Assembly (NCBI RefSeq): GCF_004765605.1
Contig: NZ_SRLC01000001.1
Coordinates: forward strand, 620,001 to 684,000
Length of the DNA: 64,000 bases
Source of the DNA: Hymenobacter aquaticus
GTDB taxonomy: Bacteria; Bacteroidota; Bacteroidia; Cytophagales; Hymenobacteraceae
Direction of reading: 5' to 3'
Part shown: in pieces, positions 1 through 7,149 of the stretch
Position numbering within the stretch: position 1 is the stretch's first letter
How the letters are laid out: every line of letters begins with the position of its first letter
Made by a program: the position numbers and the translations under genes
The notes under the pieces: model-generated
Seen by the model: the letters and a program-made list of their open reading frames with translations, nothing else
The model's database searches: none
Told to the model about the DNA's origin: nothing

Positions 1-163
1 AAAGGCGTCATAGATACAAAGCTAATCGGGCCGCAAGGTACGGCGCGCGGCGGGTAAACGCGGGTGCTGCCCCAGCGGAAAGAGGCATCGGGCGGCGGGA
101 AAATCGGCGGCGGCTGCCTTAGTGCCGTATAGCGGAGCTGATACCTGGACTTTCTTCGCGCTT

Positions 164-1351
164 ATGGGGCCGTATTCTATTCTGATTGGGCTAAGTATAG
201 CCGTCATTCTCTCGTACCTGTTCGATCTGGCCGCCCGCGCCACCAAGGTGCCCTCGGTGCTCATGCTGCTGCTCACCGGCATTGCCCTGCGCCAGGCCGC
301 CGACTACTTCGACTTCGCCGTGCAGGTGCCCTCGGTGGTGCTGCAGATCTTCGGCATCATCGGCCTGATCATGATTGTGCTGGAAGGGGCTATGGACTTG
401 AAAATCAGCCGCGACAAAGCCCCGCTGATCCGCCGCTCCTTTTTTGCCGCCGCCCTGATGCTGGTGGTGCAGGCCCTGGCTATTGCGGCGCTCCTGCACG
501 CCTACGTGGGCGCGTCGTGGCAGAGCTGCCTGGTCAATGCCATTCCGCTGGCCGTCGTCAGCAGCGCCATTGCCATTCCGAGCGTGGCGGGCCTGTGGGG
601 CGAAAAGCAGGAGTTTATCGTCTACGAAAGCACGTTTTCCGACATTCTGGGCATCATGTTCTTCAACTTCGCGCTCCAGGACGACTTTGCCCAGGGCGTG
701 TCGGTCATCACCTTCTCGCGCGACGTGCTGGCCATCGTGGTGGTGGCCGTGCTCAGTACCCTGGCCCTGGCCTTCCTGCTCGACCGGATCCGGCTGCACA
801 TCAAGTTCTTCCTGATTTTCGCCTTCCTGATTCTGATGTACAGCGCGGCCAAAAAGCTGCACTTGTCGTCGCTGCTGCTGGTGCTCGTGTTTGGCCTGGC
901 CGTGAACAACGCCGAGCTGTTTCTGCGGGGCCCGCTCAAGCGCTGGTTTCGGCCCGAGCGCCTGGCTTCCGAGCTGCACCAGCTCAAGAGCATCACCGCC
1001 GAGTCGGCCTTCCTGATTCGCACGTTCTTTTTCCTGCTCTTCGGCTACTCCATCACCCTGGCCAGCCTGCTGAGCGTGTCGCTGCTGCTACAGGGCGTGC
1101 TGATCGTGGCCGTGCTGGTGGCTATCCGCTACGTGTACCTGCGCTTTGTTGCCCGCACCGAGCTGATTCCGGAGCTGTTCATCGCGCCCAAAGGCCTGAT
1201 AACGGTGCTGCTCTTCTACAGCATTCCGCCCGAGCACCTGATTGGCGAAATCAGCGAAAACATCCTGTTCGTGGTTATCCTGCTCACCGGCGTCCTGATG
1301 ATGATCGGCCTGCTGCTCACCCGCGAAGAACCCGAAATCGGGGAATATTAG
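164..1351 (+). CDS. Cation:proton antiporter, CPA1/NhaP-like
   Basis: Integral membrane protein of about 395 residues with roughly twelve hydrophobic segments over nearly its whole length, the architecture of monovalent cation/H+ antiporters that control cytoplasmic pH and Na+. The acidic residue in YESTFSD (about residue 160), after a hydrophobic PLAVVSSAIAIPS segment, sits where this superfamily has its ion-binding Asp. The C-terminal cytoplasmic regulatory domain found in many relatives is absent. The reading frame is open upstream to a GTG at 122, but the ATG at 164 opens directly into the first membrane helix and is preferred. The family is clear; the transported ion cannot be read from sequence. 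Confidence 0.85.
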   Translation: MGPYSILIGLSIAVILSYLFDLAARATKVPSVLMLLLTGIALRQAADYFDFAVQVPSVVLQIFGIIGLIMIVLEGAMDLKISRDKAPLIRRSFFAAALMLVVQALAIAALLHAYVGASWQSCLVNAIPLAVVSSAIAIPSVAGLWGEKQEFIVYESTFSDILGIMFFNFALQDDFAQGVSVITFSRDVLAIVVVAVLSTLALAFLLDRIRLHIKFFLIFAFLILMYSAAKKLHLSSLLLVLVFGLAVNNAELFLRGPLKRWFRPERLASELHQLKSITAESAFLIRTFFFLLFGYSITLASLLSVSLLLQGVLIVAVLVAIRYVYLRFVARTELIPELFIAPKGLITVLLFYSIPPEHLIGEISENILFVVILLTGVLMMIGLLLTREEPEIGEY

Positions 1352-1352
1352 G

Positions 1353-1742
1353 GTAATGTGGTTGAATGTGCGGAATGTGCGGAATGTGGTTGAATGTGAG
1401 AAATGTGGAGAATGAAAGGACGTGTCAGTGTGAGCAACGCGAAGCAATCCGTCCTCTGAAATGTGCCGAGCCTTCTAAGATGAAAAGCCCTGGCCCATGT
1501 ACCGCGAAGTTCTACTTCGCGAGTCGTTGGAGCCGGCTGCACAACCATCGTGCAACGCCTCGCGAAGTGGAACTTCGCGTTACAAGCAAAAGCCCTTTCC
1601 CGCGTGAGCAGGAAAGGGCTTTCTGGTGAAAGGGAGTTTGGTGCCAGCAGAGCACGGATTGACGCCGCTTGACGCGCGGAATAACTCACGCCTCACACTG
1701 ACACGTCCTCACATTCCCCCACATTCGCACATTCCCCACATT
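1353..1742. repeat. Intergenic repeat element with GAATGTG-type ends
   Basis: The 396-base gap between the antiporter and the ClC gene holds layered repeats and no convincing gene. Both ends carry degenerate tandem copies of GAATGTG/AATGTGG: on the plus strand at 1353-1410 and as the complement at 1708-1742. Inside these is a perfect 17-bp inverted repeat (1418-1434 against 1692-1708). Further in are two copies of CGCGAAGT-N3-ACTTCGCG (1503-1521 and 1561-1579), each a palindrome. The layout resembles a small non-autonomous element or a REP-type cluster. No transposase is present. Confidence 0.6.
1588..1622. terminator. Hairpin, probable terminator
   Basis: Arms AAAGCCCTTTCC and GGAAAGGGCTTT enclose a 10-base loop, within the repeat-rich gap downstream of both flanking convergent genes. 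It could end either transcript. Confidence 0.5.
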
Positions 1743-1747
1743 AAAAA

Positions 1748-3526
1748 TCATTCCGTTTCTTTCAGCAGCTGGCGGCGGTAGCTGGCCAGGATGGCAGACT
1801 TGAGGATGAAGCCGGCGTAGCGGCCATTGCTGACGACGGGCAAAGCCCAGGCGTTGAGCTGTTCCATGCAGCGCAGAATGTCGAGCATGGTGTCGTCGGG
1901 GTTGACGATGGCCGGCGGGGGCGTCATCAGGTCGCGCACCTTGGTGGTGGTGTAGTGCTCGTCGTCGAAGAGGGCGTCGCGCACGGTGTCGAGGGCCACG
2001 ATGCCGGCCAGGCGGCCCTCGGCGTCGACCACCGGAAACAGGTTGCGCGTGGCGTGGCGAAACACCATTACCAGCTCGCCTAGGGTGCTGTCGGGGCTCA
2101 CGGCCACGAAGTCCCGGCTCACCAGCGACATCGGGTCGAGCTGGGCCAGCAGGCTCCGGTCCCGGTCGGCGTGCATATATACGCCCCGGGTTACGAGCTT
2201 GCGGGTGTACACCGAGTAGGGCTCGAAGTAGCGCGTAATCAGGTAGGAGCTGGAGCACACCACCATCAGGGGCACAAACAGCGCGTAGCCGCCGGTGATT
2301 TCGGCAATCAGGAAGATGGCCGTCAGGGGCGCGTGAATGACGCCGGCCAGGGTGCCGGCCATACCCAGCACGATGAAGTGCACTTCGGAAATGGGGTAGA
2401 GGCCGCTCAGATTAATCAGGCGGGCAGTGACGAAGCCCACCAGCGCGCCGGCAAACAGCGAAGAGCCGAACATGCCCCCGTTGCCGCCCGAGCCCACCGT
2501 AATGCAGGTGGCAAACACCTTGAGCAGCATACTGGCCACGGCCACCAGCAGCAGCGTCCAGACGTTTTCGTCGCGGTATACCGAAAACACCGAGCCGTCG
2601 GTGAGGCGCTCGGGCTGCCCGCCCAGCAGCAGCTGCACGATGTTGTAGCCCTCGCCGTAGAGCGGCGGGAAGACGAACACCATAATGCCCAGGGCCAGGC
2701 CCCCCAGCAGCACCTTGCTGAACGTGCCCTTTTGACGCTCGAAGTACTTGTCGGCCAGGAAGTACACCCGAATCATGTACACCGACAGCAGCGCCGCCAT
2801 CAGGCCCAGCACAATGTAGAAGGGAATGGCCTGCACCGGCCAGGTGGTGGTAATCAGCACGAAGGGCTGGCCCGCGTACAGCGACTTGGACACCACCGTG
2901 GCCGTGGCCGAGGAAATGAGTAGGGGAATAAAAAACGGGGCCGACAGCTCCGACAGAATTACTTCCACGGCAAACAGCACGCCGGCAATGGGGCTGTTGA
3001 AGATGGCCGCCACGCCCGCCGCCGCTCCGCACCCCACCAGCAGGCGCCGCTCGCGCCGGCCCACCCGCAGAATGCGGCCCACGTTGGAGCCCAACGCCGA
3101 GCCCGTCACCGAAATCGGGGCCTCCAGACCGGCCGAACCACCGAACGTCACGGTCAGAAACGAGGTGATGAGCTGGGAATAGAGCTTGCTGCGCGGCACG
3201 ATGCTGCCCTGGCGCGCGATGTTGTAGATGATGGGGCCGATGCCCCGGCTCAGGGCCCCGTTCAGCACGTAACGCGTGAATAGCACGGTGAGGCCGATAC
3301 CGATGATGGGGTAGAGGAACAGGGCAAACACCCGGTCCTGCTCGGGCACCCAGGAATAGAGCAGCTCCTGGGCCTTCTGCACCGAGGTTTTGAGCACGAC
3401 GGCCGCCAGACCGGCCAGGCCGCCCACCAGCACGCTCACCAGAATCAGGTAGACCCGGTCGTTGACGTGGCGCAGGCGCCACAGCAACAGGGGGCTGAGA
3501 GTTCGGTGAAGCAGGGTTTTGGGCAT
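1748..3526 (-). CDS. ClC-family chloride channel/antiporter with CBS pair
   Basis: A protein of 592 residues. The N-terminal 440 residues form the ClC membrane domain, with GGSAGLEAP around residues 129-137 (its Glu is the equivalent of the gating glutamate), FNSPIAGVLFAVE, and GSGGNGGMFGSS as the second anion-pore motif. The last 130 residues form two CBS domains, which usually bind adenine nucleotides and regulate transport. The ATG at 3526 is preferred over an in-frame TTG at 3550. Downstream on the same strand is the repeat element at 1353-1742. Whether it is a channel or a Cl-/H+ exchanger cannot be decided here. Confidence 0.92.
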   Translation of the reverse strand: MPKTLLHRTLSPLLLWRLRHVNDRVYLILVSVLVGGLAGLAAVVLKTSVQKAQELLYSWVPEQDRVFALFLYPIIGIGLTVLFTRYVLNGALSRGIGPIIYNIARQGSIVPRSKLYSQLITSFLTVTFGGSAGLEAPISVTGSALGSNVGRILRVGRRERRLLVGCGAAAGVAAIFNSPIAGVLFAVEVILSELSAPFFIPLLISSATATVVSKSLYAGQPFVLITTTWPVQAIPFYIVLGLMAALLSVYMIRVYFLADKYFERQKGTFSKVLLGGLALGIMVFVFPPLYGEGYNIVQLLLGGQPERLTDGSVFSVYRDENVWTLLLVAVASMLLKVFATCITVGSGGNGGMFGSSLFAGALVGFVTARLINLSGLYPISEVHFIVLGMAGTLAGVIHAPLTAIFLIAEITGGYALFVPLMVVCSSSYLITRYFEPYSVYTRKLVTRGVYMHADRDRSLLAQLDPMSLVSRDFVAVSPDSTLGELVMVFRHATRNLFPVVDAEGRLAGIVALDTVRDALFDDEHYTTTKVRDLMTPPPAIVNPDDTMLDILRCMEQLNAWALPVVSNGRYAGFILKSAILASYRRQLLKETE

Positions 3527-3636
3527 CGGCAGGGGAACGGAGGAAAACAAGGGCGAGCATGCCGCAGCTCGACTATCCTAACTCAACGCATGATAGCGAA
3601 AAACGGGTATGCCTGGGCCCGGAAAGCCGAAAAAAA

Positions 3637-4464
3637 CTACTGCGCCACAGTTTGCACGGCGTAGCCCTCCTCGCGCAGGCCTGCTTTTACGTCGCGCATC
3701 AATTCGCTTTTCAGCGCCAGCGTACCGCGGCGGTAGTCTTCGGAAAACGTCCAGAAGTAGGCGCGCAGGTCGGCGGTGGTGGCGCTGGCTTTTTCCAGGA
3801 TGACGTAGGGCGTATGCGGTTCCTTTTGCTCCACGTTCGGGTTGGCGCGCACGTAGTTGAGCAGCAGGTCGGCGGCGCGCTGGGAGGTGCCCTGCTCCCC
3901 CAAATCTACCGTCACCAGGAAATCCTGGCGGATGTAGCCGTCGCGGGTGAAGTTGATCAGGGGCTCGCGCAGCACCATGGCGTTGGGCAGGAAGATGTGC
4001 TTGCCGTCGAAGGTCTTGATGATGGTGACGCGCAGGCTCAGGTCCTCGACTTTGCCCACCAGGTCCTTGATTTGGACCGTGTCGTGAATGTGGAAGGGGC
4101 GGTTGAAGGCCAGCACCACGCCGGCCAGGAAGTTTTCGGCAATGTCTTTCAGGGCAAAGCCCACGATGAAGGCCGACAGGCCCGCGCCGGCCACCACCCC
4201 GCCCACAATGGCGTAGAGGCCCACGACTTCCATGGCCAGCACCGCCCCGGTCAGAATCAGGGCCCACTTGCTGAAGCGCGTCAGGAAGTCGGCCATCAGC
4301 GGGTCGTGCGACTTGGCGCGCAGCTTACCGCCGATCAGGCTGCTCAGGTGGTTGGCCACGAAGATGGCCAGCACCAGCACGACGAAGGCAATCAGGAGCT
4401 TGGGAGAAATAAAGAGAAACTGTTGCCAGTAGGTATTCAGAACGCGCTGTAGATCGGAAAACAT
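3637..4464 (-). CDS. Small-conductance mechanosensitive channel (MscS family)
   Basis: A protein of 275 residues with three N-terminal membrane helices. The third is Gly/Ala-rich (VVAGAGLSAFIVGFALKD), the MscS pore helix. The beta domain follows with FHIHDTVQI and IKTFDGKHIFLPNA, typical of the cytoplasmic MscS cage. The length is close to E. coli MscS (286). Such channels open on hypo-osmotic shock. With the ClC and antiporter genes it makes a cluster of ion-handling genes, although the three are not one operon. Confidence 0.93.
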   Translation of the reverse strand: MFSDLQRVLNTYWQQFLFISPKLLIAFVVLVLAIFVANHLSSLIGGKLRAKSHDPLMADFLTRFSKWALILTGAVLAMEVVGLYAIVGGVVAGAGLSAFIVGFALKDIAENFLAGVVLAFNRPFHIHDTVQIKDLVGKVEDLSLRVTIIKTFDGKHIFLPNAMVLREPLINFTRDGYIRQDFLVTVDLGEQGTSQRAADLLLNYVRANPNVEQKEPHTPYVILEKASATTADLRAYFWTFSEDYRRGTLALKSELMRDVKAGLREEGYAVQTVAQ

Positions 4465-4565
4465 GCCCTAAGGTTAAGTACACACCCTGGACTGCGGCGC
4501 CCCTCGGCTGGCGCAGTCCCGAGGCCGGTTGTACGCAGGGCATCCGGTGCGGGGTTCGGCCGGGC

Positions 4566-4934
4566 TTAGGCGGGGCGGTTCAGCAGCTGCCGGAAAAAGA
4601 GCGTGCCCAGCCCGTAGGCTACCGCGTCGAGCGGGTCGCCGACGTGGCGGGACGAGAGCAGGGGCAGGGCCAGCTCAAACCAGACCGACACGTAGAGCCA
4701 GGCCCCCAGCAGCCACGAATCGGGCAAAATGAAGGCGGCGCGGCGCTGTACCCAGCGCCGCTGCACCACCAAAGCCAGGGTCAGAATGACGGGCATGGCC
4801 AGCAAATCGGACAGGTAAGCCGTGACCAGGGGCGGCAGCGGCCGGTGCCAGAGGCGGGCGTTGAGCTGGTACGCCAGGTACGTCAGCAGGGGCAGCCAGA
4901 AGGCGGGGCGGCCAAACTCGCGGGGCAGCTGCAT
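4566..4934 (-). CDS. Small integral membrane protein, unknown function
   Basis: A protein of 122 residues with about four hydrophobic segments and positively charged loops. No family was recognised. The start ATG (4932-4934) lies directly against the stop codon of the zinc-ribbon gene upstream (4935-4937), so the two are almost certainly co-transcribed and translationally coupled, and may act together in the membrane. Confidence 0.75.
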   Translation of the reverse strand: MQLPREFGRPAFWLPLLTYLAYQLNARLWHRPLPPLVTAYLSDLLAMPVILTLALVVQRRWVQRRAAFILPDSWLLGAWLYVSVWFELALPLLSSRHVGDPLDAVAYGLGTLFFRQLLNRPA

Positions 4935-5243
4935 CTAGCCGGCCGCCAGGGTGAGAAACCACAGAATAAACGACACGGTGGCGGCAAAGGCCAGTTGCCC
5001 GCTCCGGATGATTTGCTTGAAGAACCGCACCAGGCCCTTGTCTTCGGGCTTTATCTCCAGCAGCATGAACTGGGGCAGGGGCGCTTTGGCCTCTTCTTCG
5101 CGCCGCTGCTCGCTGCGGTTGCGCACCGGGTCGAGCAACTGCCCGCACCGCTCACACACGTCGTCCGACTTCTGCTGCCACCGTGACCAGAAACCGCAGT
5201 GGGGGCATTTCTTGGCGGCGGAAAGGGGAGAGGCGTCGTTCAT
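4935..5243 (-). CDS. Zinc-ribbon protein with C-terminal membrane helix
   Basis: A protein of 102 residues. Two CxxC pairs (C13/C16 and C30/C33) form a zinc ribbon, followed by a charged linker and one C-terminal transmembrane segment ending in LAAG, which suggests a tail-anchored protein. The start ATG is preceded, after four bases, by a perfect TACCTTTG promoter box (5248-5255), which suggests a leaderless mRNA. It heads a two-gene unit with the membrane protein at 4566-4934. The function is unknown. Confidence 0.8.
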   Translation of the reverse strand: MNDASPLSAAKKCPHCGFWSRWQQKSDDVCERCGQLLDPVRNRSEQRREEEAKAPLPQFMLLEIKPEDKGLVRFFKQIIRSGQLAFAATVSFILWFLTLAAG

Positions 5244-5247
5244 GCGG

Positions 5248-5255
5248 CAAAGGTA
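5248..5255 (-). promoter_or_regulatory. -7 promoter box TACCTTTG, four bases from start
   Basis: A perfect match to the Bacteroidota TAnnTTTG element on the minus strand, ending four bases before the start codon at 5243. Transcription would begin at or beside the A of ATG. No good -33 TTG at the standard spacing is seen. Confidence 0.6.
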
Positions 5256-5351
5256 AGACCTACCAACTTGATGCGCCGCCGGGCGTCCTCACCCGCTTTA
5301 CGTGGTAGTTTACCGTAAACCCGTATACTTTGCCTCCAATAATCTATTTCT

Positions 5352-6299
5352 ATGGATGCTGCTATCTGTCGGGGAGCGTTGCTGGGGCTGGCCGTGGCCG
5401 ATGCGCTGGGCGTGCCCGTCGAGTTTGAAAGCCGGGCCCGCCGCCGCCCCGACCCGGTAACCGCCATGCGCGCGTACGGCACTCACCACCAGCCCAGCGG
5501 TACCTGGTCGGATGACTCTTCCCTCACGTTTTGCCTGGCCGAGTCTCTGGTCTACGTGGGAAGCTACGCCATCGACACCCACGATTTGAGCCGGCGCTTT
5601 ATCAACTGGCTGGACCACGGCTACTGGACGCCCCACGGGCAGGTGTTCGACGTGGGCATAGCCACCCGCGAAGCCATTGCCCGGCTGCGGGCCGGCGTAG
5701 CACCCGAAAAAGCCGGCGGCCAGCGCGAGTACGACAACGGCAACGGGGCCCTGATGCGGATTCTTCCTTTGGTGTTTCATCCGCGCTGGCAGCGGGCCGA
5801 TGCCGCGGAGCGCCAGCGCCTCACGCACCAGGTTTGCAGCCTCACCCACGGCCACTACCGCTCCACGCTGGCCTGCTACCTCTACCTGGAAATGGCCTGG
5901 GGTCTGTTGCAGGGCCTCACGCCGGCTCAGGCCCAGCAGCGGCTGCGCCAAGACGTAGCGCCCGGACTACTGCCCAGGCTGGCCAAGGAAATCCACCATG
6001 TTGAGCGGGTACTGGATGCCGGGCTGGCCCTGGTGCCGGAGGCCGATATCCAGTCGTCGGGCTACGTGGTGCATACCCTGGAAGCGGCCCTGTGGTGCCT
6101 GCTGCGCGGTGAGGGGTACGCCGATACGGTGCTCAGGGCCGTTAACCTCGGCGACGATACCGATACCACCGGCGCCGTGGCCGGCGGCCTGGCCGGGCTC
6201 TGCTACGGCGTTGCGCAGCTCCCCGCCGACTGGCTGCAAGTGCTGGTAAAGCGCGCCGAAATAGAAAATTTAGCTGATCGGCTTAGTGGGCTGAAATAA
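5352..6299 (+). CDS. ADP-ribosylglycohydrolase (DraG/ARH family)
   Basis: A protein of 315 residues with both metal-binding signatures of the ADP-ribosyl-glycohydrolase fold: TWSDDSSL near residues 51-58 and GDDTDTTGAVAGGLAG near residues 267-282. These Asp and Thr/Ser residues coordinate the two Mg2+ ions that hydrolyse ADP-ribosyl bonds. The substrate (protein Arg, Ser, nucleic acid or free metabolite) is not deducible. No ADP-ribosyltransferase or nitrogenase gene lies nearby, so a housekeeping or anti-toxin role is only a guess. The Met start opens straight into the conserved CRGALLGLAVADALG helix. Confidence 0.92.
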   Translation: MDAAICRGALLGLAVADALGVPVEFESRARRRPDPVTAMRAYGTHHQPSGTWSDDSSLTFCLAESLVYVGSYAIDTHDLSRRFINWLDHGYWTPHGQVFDVGIATREAIARLRAGVAPEKAGGQREYDNGNGALMRILPLVFHPRWQRADAAERQRLTHQVCSLTHGHYRSTLACYLYLEMAWGLLQGLTPAQAQQRLRQDVAPGLLPRLAKEIHHVERVLDAGLALVPEADIQSSGYVVHTLEAALWCLLRGEGYADTVLRAVNLGDDTDTTGAVAGGLAGLCYGVAQLPADWLQVLVKRAEIENLADRLSGLK

Positions 6300-6318
6300 G
6301 AGCATCAGCAAAATAAAT

Positions 6319-6425
6319 AAGAACGTCATTCCGAGCGCAGCCGAGGAATCTCGCGTGCTGACGTCTGATTAGTAATCAAACGATGCCACGCGAGATTCCT
6401 CGGCTGCGCTCGGAATGACGTTCTT
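6319..6425. repeat. 39-bp perfect inverted repeat
   Basis: Arms 6319-6357 and 6387-6425 are exact reverse complements over 39 bases, separated by 29 bases. They contain CGTCATTCCGAGCGCAGC. The structure fills the gap between two convergent genes (stops at 6299 and 6447) and would fold into a very stable hairpin in RNA. It may act as a bidirectional terminator, but it is far longer than a terminator needs and looks like a dispersed REP/MITE-like repeat. Confidence 0.85.
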
Positions 6426-6446
6426 TTGGGTGTGTAAATTACTGAC

Positions 6447-6881
6447 CTACAGCTCCATGATGTCCTCGTTCCAGAGCGTGGGTTCGGCCTGGACGAACTC
6501 GTTCATCATGTCCACGCACTCCTGCAAGTCCAGGTCCACGACTTCCACGCCGTGGCTTTCCAAGAAGGCCCGCGACTCGCCGAACGTGCGCGACTCGCCC
6601 ACCATCACCTTCGGAATCTTGAACTGCACGATGGTGCCGGCGCACATGTAGCAGGGCATCAGGGTGGTGTAGATTACCGTGTCGCGGTAGCTGCGCTGGC
6701 GGCCGGCGTTGAAGAGGCAGTCCATTTCGCCGTGCTTGATGGGGTTGTCTTCCTGCACGCGCTTGTTGCGGCCCCGGGCCACGATTTTGCCGTCGCGCAC
6801 CAGGACCGAGCCAATTGGGATACCGCCCTGCTGGCGGCCCTGCCGCGCCTCGTCGATGGCGGCCTGCATGAATTCGTCCAT
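6447..6881 (-). CDS. Cytosine deaminase-like enzyme of the CDA fold
   Basis: A protein of 144 residues. The zinc site HxE...PCxxC is complete: H50, E52, C77 and C80 (KHGEMD and LMPCYMCAG). Overall layout, including GIPIGSVLV near the N terminus and a WNEDI-type C terminus, resembles yeast cytosine deaminase (Fcy1) more than tRNA adenosine deaminase TadA, so free cytosine or a related base is the likely substrate. An upstream in-frame extension to 6938 lacks conserved sequence; the ATG at 6881 is chosen. The gene stands alone between two inverted-repeat elements. Confidence 0.85.
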   Translation of the reverse strand: MDEFMQAAIDEARQGRQQGGIPIGSVLVRDGKIVARGRNKRVQEDNPIKHGEMDCLFNAGRQRSYRDTVIYTTLMPCYMCAGTIVQFKIPKVMVGESRTFGESRAFLESHGVEVVDLDLQECVDMMNEFVQAEPTLWNEDIMEL

Positions 6882-6972
6882 GATATTTCGTTTTTGTGGG
6901 AAGTAGAGAGGTGAAGAAAGTAAAGGTAAGGCGCCCAAGCAGGTTTTTCAGGCTGGCTCCGATAAAATCGGC

Positions 6973-7131
6973 TGTCATCCTGAGCAAAGCGAAGGACCTT
7001 CCTCCATGTTCTGCCAAAGCGTAATTCAATGTGCGATATCCTTACCGTTGAACCTTGCCAAGGTCAAAACACAGTGGTAAGAGCGTTGGTGGGGTAGGTG
7101 AGGAAGGTCCTTCGCTCTGCTCAGGATGACA
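6973..7131. repeat. 32-bp inverted repeat with 95-bp spacer
   Basis: Arms 6973-7004 and 7100-7131 match as reverse complements at 31 of 32 bases and contain TGTCATCCTGAGCAAAGCGA. The pair sits in the gap between the cytosine-deaminase and AddB genes. The outer bases (GTCAT...) resemble those of the repeat at 6319-6425, but the rest differs. The 95-base interior has no convincing gene. Confidence 0.75.
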
Positions 7132-7149
7132 TACAAAATAAATGAGCTA

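Noticed and set aside
1366..1689. Short open frames within the repeat-rich gap after the antiporter
   Set aside because: Both strands read through palindromes and tandem repeats, and no protein family is recognised.
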